A stretch of 9,873 nt of DNA from an uncultured euryarchaeote (lineage in GTDB: Archaea; Thermoplasmatota; Poseidoniia; Poseidoniales; Thalassarchaeaceae), in contig CALEIW010000184.1 of NCBI GenBank assembly GCA_937876055.1, positions 1 to 9,873 on the forward strand, given 5' to 3'. The notes beneath the pieces were generated by a model. It worked only from the letters and a program-made list of their open reading frames with translations, ran no database searches and was not told the DNA's origin. Positions 5,887 to 9,873 of the stretch are shown in pieces. The translations under genes and the position numbers were made by a program. Position 1 is the stretch's first letter, and every line of letters begins with the position of its first letter.

Positions 5887-8800
5887 ATGGTAGTGCCGAC
5901 ACAAGCAGGTGACCTTGATCCGGTCGCCCTAGAGACTGCCCTGATGCAAACCTGGAGCGAAGAGAATACATTCGCCCAGAGCATTGACGAGCGCCGAGAC
6001 GGTGCATCTCCTTTCACCTTCCTAGAAGGGCCGCCTACCGCTAACGGAAAACCAGGAATTCACCACGTTATTTCTCGCCTATTCAAGGACTTAGTTTGCC
6101 GATGGAAGACTATGGAAGGACACATCGTAGAAAGAAAGGCAGGTTGGGACACTCACGGACTTCCTGTCGAAATTGAAGTTCAGAAACAATTGGACCTGAT
6201 GAGTAATGAAGCGATTGAGGCTTACGGAATGGAAGCATTCAATCAGAAATGCAAGGAGAGTGTCTGGACCTACGAGCAAGCATGGCGAGAGATGACCGAA
6301 AGAATGGGTTTCTGGGTCGATATGGATGACCCGTACGTTACTTTACACGATGATTTCATCGAATCCGCTTGGTGGTCTTTGAAGCAAATGTTCGACAAAG
6401 GACTGCTATTCAGAGGCCATAAGGTCCTGCCTTATTGCCCTCAGACAGGAACCAGCTATTCCAGTCATGAAGTCGCTCTCGGTTACAAAGAAGTTTCAGA
6501 ACCAGCGGTTTTTGTTAAGTTCAAATTGTCAGATGATGATGCTTCGGTACTGGCTTGGACAACTACTCCTTGGACACTACCTGGAAATGTTGGACTCGCA
6601 GTTGGACCAGATGTGACTTATGTTCGAGTCAAGATTACTGCTCCTCCATCAGACTCATGGGAGGGACGTGGAGGAGCACCATTAGAGGAAGAATTGATTC
6701 TTGCCAAGGATCTAATGAGTACAGTTTTGAGGCATCAAGTGGAAGTTGTTGAGGAATTCCCAGGCTCAAATTTAGTCGGTATGTCATACCAACCTCTGTT
6801 TGAGGGTGCAATCGATGGATCGAATCATCCCGCTGCTTGGACTATCGTAGGTGCTGATTTCGTCACTACTACTGACGGAACAGGTGTTGTGCACACAGCG
6901 GTAATGTATGGTGAAGACGATTACAATCTGGGAATGAAGGAAGGTTTCCCTGCACAACATACTGTTGGAATGGATGGAAGATTTGTGGAAGGAACCCATA
7001 TGCAACTTGACGGCCGATATGTCAAGGATTGTGATTCCGATATCATCGACCTTCTGGCAGAGCAAAATTCACTCTACAGAGAGCACACATACACTCACGA
7101 TTACCCACATTGTTGGCGAACCGATCACCCTCTGTTGTACTATGCAATGGACAGTTGGTTCGTTCGAATGACCGCAGTCAAAGAACAAATTCTGCAATAC
7201 AATTCCGAAGTAGAATGGGCTCCTTCTTGGACCGGTGAAAAGCGCATGGGAGAATGGCTTTCCAACATCAAAGATTGGGCGATTAGTAGAGAACGATATT
7301 GGGGGACTCCAATACCAGTTTGGATTTGCCAAGACTGTGGTAAGGAACACTGCATAGGAAGCATCGCTGAAATGGAGGAAATGAAAACCGCAGATTCCTC
7401 AATGCCTCCTGAATTACACAGACCCTATGTTGACGAGGTCAAATTACACTGTCCATCGGAGGGCTGTTCGGGAGAAATGATTCGAGAACCCTATGTCATG
7501 GATTGTTGGTTCGATTCAGGATGTGCATCTTTTGCTCAATGGCATTATCCATTCGAAAATCATGAAAAATTCGATGGCTCATTCCCTGTTGACTACATTT
7601 GTGAGGCAGTCGACCAAACTCGTGGTTGGTTCTATTCACTGATGGCAGTATCAACTACAGTATTCGACAGCATATGCTACAGAAGGTGTCTCTCATTGGG
7701 TCACATTCTCGATAAAGATGGCAAGAAAATGTCGAAATCGAGAGGTAATGTTGTCAATCCATGGGACCATTTCAACAAGGAAGGTTCGGATTCAATCCGC
7801 TGGTATATGATGACACAAAGTGCTCCTTGGTCACCGACTAACTTCGATCCTAACGGAGTTCGTGAGTCATATGCAAAGATGTTCCTGACTCTTTGGAATG
7901 TTCATCGTTTCCATGCAGACTACGCTGCACTTGATGGCTTTGACCCAGATGATGAAGAGGGCTTTGTTGCCGTATCCGAAAGAAGCCCTCTCGACCGTTG
8001 GATTCTTTCAAGATTACATACAGTCGCTAATGCTTATCACGACCAATTTGTAGCTTGGGATTTCCATAAAGCAGGTAGAGATTTGGAATCATTCGTTGTT
8101 AACGACTTGTCCAATTGGTATGTGCGTAGAAGTCGACGACGACTTTGGGATGAGGCCGATTCAAGCGATAAGCGAGCCTGTCAACACACCCTTCACGAGG
8201 TGCTTCTCACAGTCTGCCGTCTGATGGCACCAGTGGCTCCATTCATGCCAGATCAAATTCACCGAGATTTGACTGGAGTATCCGTGCACCTCGCTGATTG
8301 GCCTGTTGGCTCGAAATTAGTAGATTCCAGTCTGCCACCTCAGGACTGGGCATTGGAGCAAGAGATGGCTTTGGTTCGAACATTAGCAGAAACCGGACGT
8401 CGAATTCGAGTTGAAGCGGACCGCAGACAACGCCTACCATGCAAGTCAGGATGGATAGTTGGTGGCCCAGACATTTCACAATTCCACGATTTACTGTCTG
8501 AAGAGTTGAATGTTGAATCGTTGACTACCGAAGACGACCTTGAGCGCTTCCAAAGAATTGTTATCGAACCAAATAGGAAGTCACTCGGTGCAAAGTGCCG
8601 TCAAGATTTACCCTCGGTTCTAGCATTGCTTGCAGAGGCTGACCCTGAGAATCTACTTCTCGAGATTGATGCAGGAATCTGTATTCTAGAAGGATATGAC
8701 ATAACAATGGAAGACATAGAAATCCGCAGGGTAGAACAAGAAGGTTATGCGGCTGCAACAATCTCTGATGAGGATGTAGGAGATGTCTCTTTAGTCCTCG

Positions 8801-9069
8801 ACATGGTTTTGGACGAAGACTTGCTATCCAAGGGTCTAGCTCGTGACATAATTCGTAGGGTACAAGCAAAGCGCAAGGACCTCGACCTCGATGTAGAAGC
8901 CACAATTAGCCTATCAGTTTGGATTGAAGGGCTCGATTTGTCAGACTCCGATTGGGCCCACGTTCAATCTGAAGTCCGAGCCGGGACAGCACAATTGAAC
9001 CAAGGTGAAACTGAGGGAGACCACTTCGAAGTTGATGGAGTCTCCGTGAACTTCGTTGTAGAAGCTTAG
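5887..9069 (+). CDS. ileS: Isoleucyl-tRNA synthetase, type 2 (eukaryote-like)
   Basis: Charges tRNA-Ile with isoleucine in the cytoplasm and edits valine. A full-length class I enzyme of 1060 residues. The nucleotide-binding signature is GPPTANGKPGIHH at 48-60: the GxHH variant of HIGH, which is normal for type 2 enzymes. The editing (CP1) domain has TTPWTLPGN at 226-234 and GTGVVHTAVMYGEDDY from about 331. Two Cys pairs (C481/C484 and C522/C527, with C489 close by) suit zinc binding in the connective region. KMSKS is at 614-618. The anticodon-binding part has DLSNWYVRRSRRRLW from 740. A C-terminal region of about 220 residues completes it. The ATG at 5887 is preferred over one at 5815 because family homology begins at about LETALMQTWSEENTF and a GGGTG lies at 5878-5882, although spacing to the ATG is short. 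Type 2 enzymes are often insensitive to mupirocin; whether this one is cannot be read from sequence. Confidence 0.96.
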   Translation: MVVPTQAGDLDPVALETALMQTWSEENTFAQSIDERRDGASPFTFLEGPPTANGKPGIHHVISRLFKDLVCRWKTMEGHIVERKAGWDTHGLPVEIEVQKQLDLMSNEAIEAYGMEAFNQKCKESVWTYEQAWREMTERMGFWVDMDDPYVTLHDDFIESAWWSLKQMFDKGLLFRGHKVLPYCPQTGTSYSSHEVALGYKEVSEPAVFVKFKLSDDDASVLAWTTTPWTLPGNVGLAVGPDVTYVRVKITAPPSDSWEGRGGAPLEEELILAKDLMSTVLRHQVEVVEEFPGSNLVGMSYQPLFEGAIDGSNHPAAWTIVGADFVTTTDGTGVVHTAVMYGEDDYNLGMKEGFPAQHTVGMDGRFVEGTHMQLDGRYVKDCDSDIIDLLAEQNSLYREHTYTHDYPHCWRTDHPLLYYAMDSWFVRMTAVKEQILQYNSEVEWAPSWTGEKRMGEWLSNIKDWAISRERYWGTPIPVWICQDCGKEHCIGSIAEMEEMKTADSSMPPELHRPYVDEVKLHCPSEGCSGEMIREPYVMDCWFDSGCASFAQWHYPFENHEKFDGSFPVDYICEAVDQTRGWFYSLMAVSTTVFDSICYRRCLSLGHILDKDGKKMSKSRGNVVNPWDHFNKEGSDSIRWYMMTQSAPWSPTNFDPNGVRESYAKMFLTLWNVHRFHADYAALDGFDPDDEEGFVAVSERSPLDRWILSRLHTVANAYHDQFVAWDFHKAGRDLESFVVNDLSNWYVRRSRRRLWDEADSSDKRACQHTLHEVLLTVCRLMAPVAPFMPDQIHRDLTGVSVHLADWPVGSKLVDSSLPPQDWALEQEMALVRTLAETGRRIRVEADRRQRLPCKSGWIVGGPDISQFHDLLSEELNVESLTTEDDLERFQRIVIEPNRKSLGAKCRQDLPSVLALLAEADPENLLLEIDAGICILEGYDITMEDIEIRRVEQEGYAAATISDEDVGDVSLVLDMVLDEDLLSKGLARDIIRRVQAKRKDLDLDVEATISLSVWIEGLDLSDSDWAHVQSEVRAGTAQLNQGETEGDHFEVDGVSVNFVVEA

Positions 9070-9071
9070 AC

Positions 9072-9873
9072 TCAAATAGCGATTGAAGGACCATATTCTG
9101 ATGGCAATAGTAACTCTACTCCGAATAACGGGTCTACGTCGGTTGAATCGTGATAAGCAATGAATGAACCTCCGTCTGGTAGAATACCCATACTGGCAAA
9201 GTCAAACCGAATGTCATTCCCAGCACCCGAAGTTGAATCTAAATCACCTTGCCCGAGGTAGGTCAAGGTATCCGGCTCCAGGGATTCCGAGAACCCTCGG
9301 ACATGCCAAGCAACATCGACATCAGGACCTTCAGCACTTTGGTATCTGATATTGACAACCATCAGGTCATGAACTCCACTAGAATGCCACTCCCACTCTT
9401 CAATTTCAGTCGCACTTCCTGTGATGTTATAGTCCTGTAATTCCCAAGTTTCTCCACCATCCCAGGACATGTAATGTGTAATCCCAACACCACCGGACAT
9501 TCCGCCAAAGCAATGTAAGGCGGATGAGGAATCAAAAGAACAGTACTGAGTAGGAAGTGATGAACCATTCAGTGTGGTAGCGGACCACCAATTGAGAGAT
9601 GTGTCGACGAACGCGTCGGTTCCATCTGTGAAGTAGTCGGGAAAGTATAGACCTCCAGATGGAACCGGAAATGCGCGCATCTCTTTATGCGGTTTTGTGA
9701 AATCCCACTCAGGACCCAAGCCTTCCGCAGTCAAATCAACCTCGATCGAATCGAGGTTAGCATCTCTGTCTGGGAAATCAAAGTAATCGTAATTCAAACC
9801 ATCAGTAGATATCTGGCCACCAAGATTTGCAACTTGGTGCCAGAAATTAGAAATTACCAAAGTGGCATATTCG
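9072..9873 (-). CDS. Asp-box (BNR-like) beta-propeller-type protein, 5' partial
   Basis: The frame is open to the right edge without a stop, so only the C-terminal 266 residues are visible and the start lies outside; a TTG at 9860 is unlikely to be the real start. It contains a clear Asp-box, SWDGGETW, at 9467-9444 (S-x-D-x-G-x-T-W), as found at turns in sialidase-like and other beta-propellers. Further segments fit propeller blades: ISTDGLNYDYFDFP near the visible N-terminus and GGSFIAYHDSTDVDP near the C-terminus. Two cysteines (in QYCSFD and LHCFGG) about ten residues apart could form a disulfide. The composition is acidic and rich in Ser, Gly and aromatic residues, as in secreted proteins. 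No catalytic residues can be assigned, so no enzyme activity is claimed. Its stop is 2 bp from that of ileS. Confidence 0.7.
   Translation of the reverse strand, partial: EYATLVISNFWHQVANLGGQISTDGLNYDYFDFPDRDANLDSIEVDLTAEGLGPEWDFTKPHKEMRAFPVPSGGLYFPDYFTDGTDAFVDTSLNWWSATTLNGSSLPTQYCSFDSSSALHCFGGMSGGVGITHYMSWDGGETWELQDYNITGSATEIEEWEWHSSGVHDLMVVNIRYQSAEGPDVDVAWHVRGFSESLEPDTLTYLGQGDLDSTSGAGNDIRFDFASMGILPDGGSFIAYHDSTDVDPLFGVELLLPSEYGPSIAI

Noticed and set aside
6028..6066. Broken HIGH motif in IleRS (PGIHH instead of PHxGH)
   Set aside because: GxHH at this place is the usual form in type 2 isoleucyl-tRNA synthetases, so it is not a defect.

Overview
The window looks like a piece of a compact archaeal chromosome, most likely a marine Thermoplasmatota lineage of the Marine Group II (Poseidoniia) kind. 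The grounds are indirect: very short gene spacings, ribosome-binding sites of the GAGG/GGTGA type, a eukaryote-like type 2 isoleucyl-tRNA synthetase, a stand-alone ammonia-type NAD+ synthetase, secreted proteins rich in Asp/Glu, and an Asp-box protein. No rRNA or other marker is present, so the placement is an inference.

Left part (1-3611, + strand): a zinc-type ABC uptake locus. It begins inside a znuA-like gene whose upstream end lies outside the window, then a 33-codon single-pass membrane peptide gene too short for most gene callers, a short spacer with a TATA-like stretch and a perfect 7-5-7 dyad, znuC (ATPase) and znuB (permease). The znuA product is extraordinary. The metal-binding loop that normally precedes the DPHxWLSP motif is expanded to more than 380 residues, with about 60 histidines, tandem SDEE(G/D)DH repeats, three Cys/His/Trp modules and two related beta-type segments.

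Middle (3619-5781, - strand): a likely three-gene operon read right to left. It encodes a heavy-metal-associated (HMA) domain fused to a DUF4396-type membrane domain, then nadE (NAD+ synthetase), then a SpoU/TrmH-family RNA methyltransferase. The last znuB codon and the end of the methyltransferase gene are 7 bp apart, tail to tail.

Right part (5782-9873): a 105-bp divergent spacer, ileS (+ strand, 1060 residues), and, ending 2 bp beyond it, the 3' part of a - strand gene for an Asp-box (BNR-like) protein that runs off the right edge.

The zinc locus works as one system: ZnuA captures metal outside the membrane, ZnuB passes it through, and ZnuC supplies ATP. The nearby HMA-DUF4396 protein suggests a second metal (probably copper) function, but it is transcribed separately. 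The strongest candidate for something undescribed is the modular metal-binding loop of ZnuA together with the small membrane peptide encoded between znuA and znuC.
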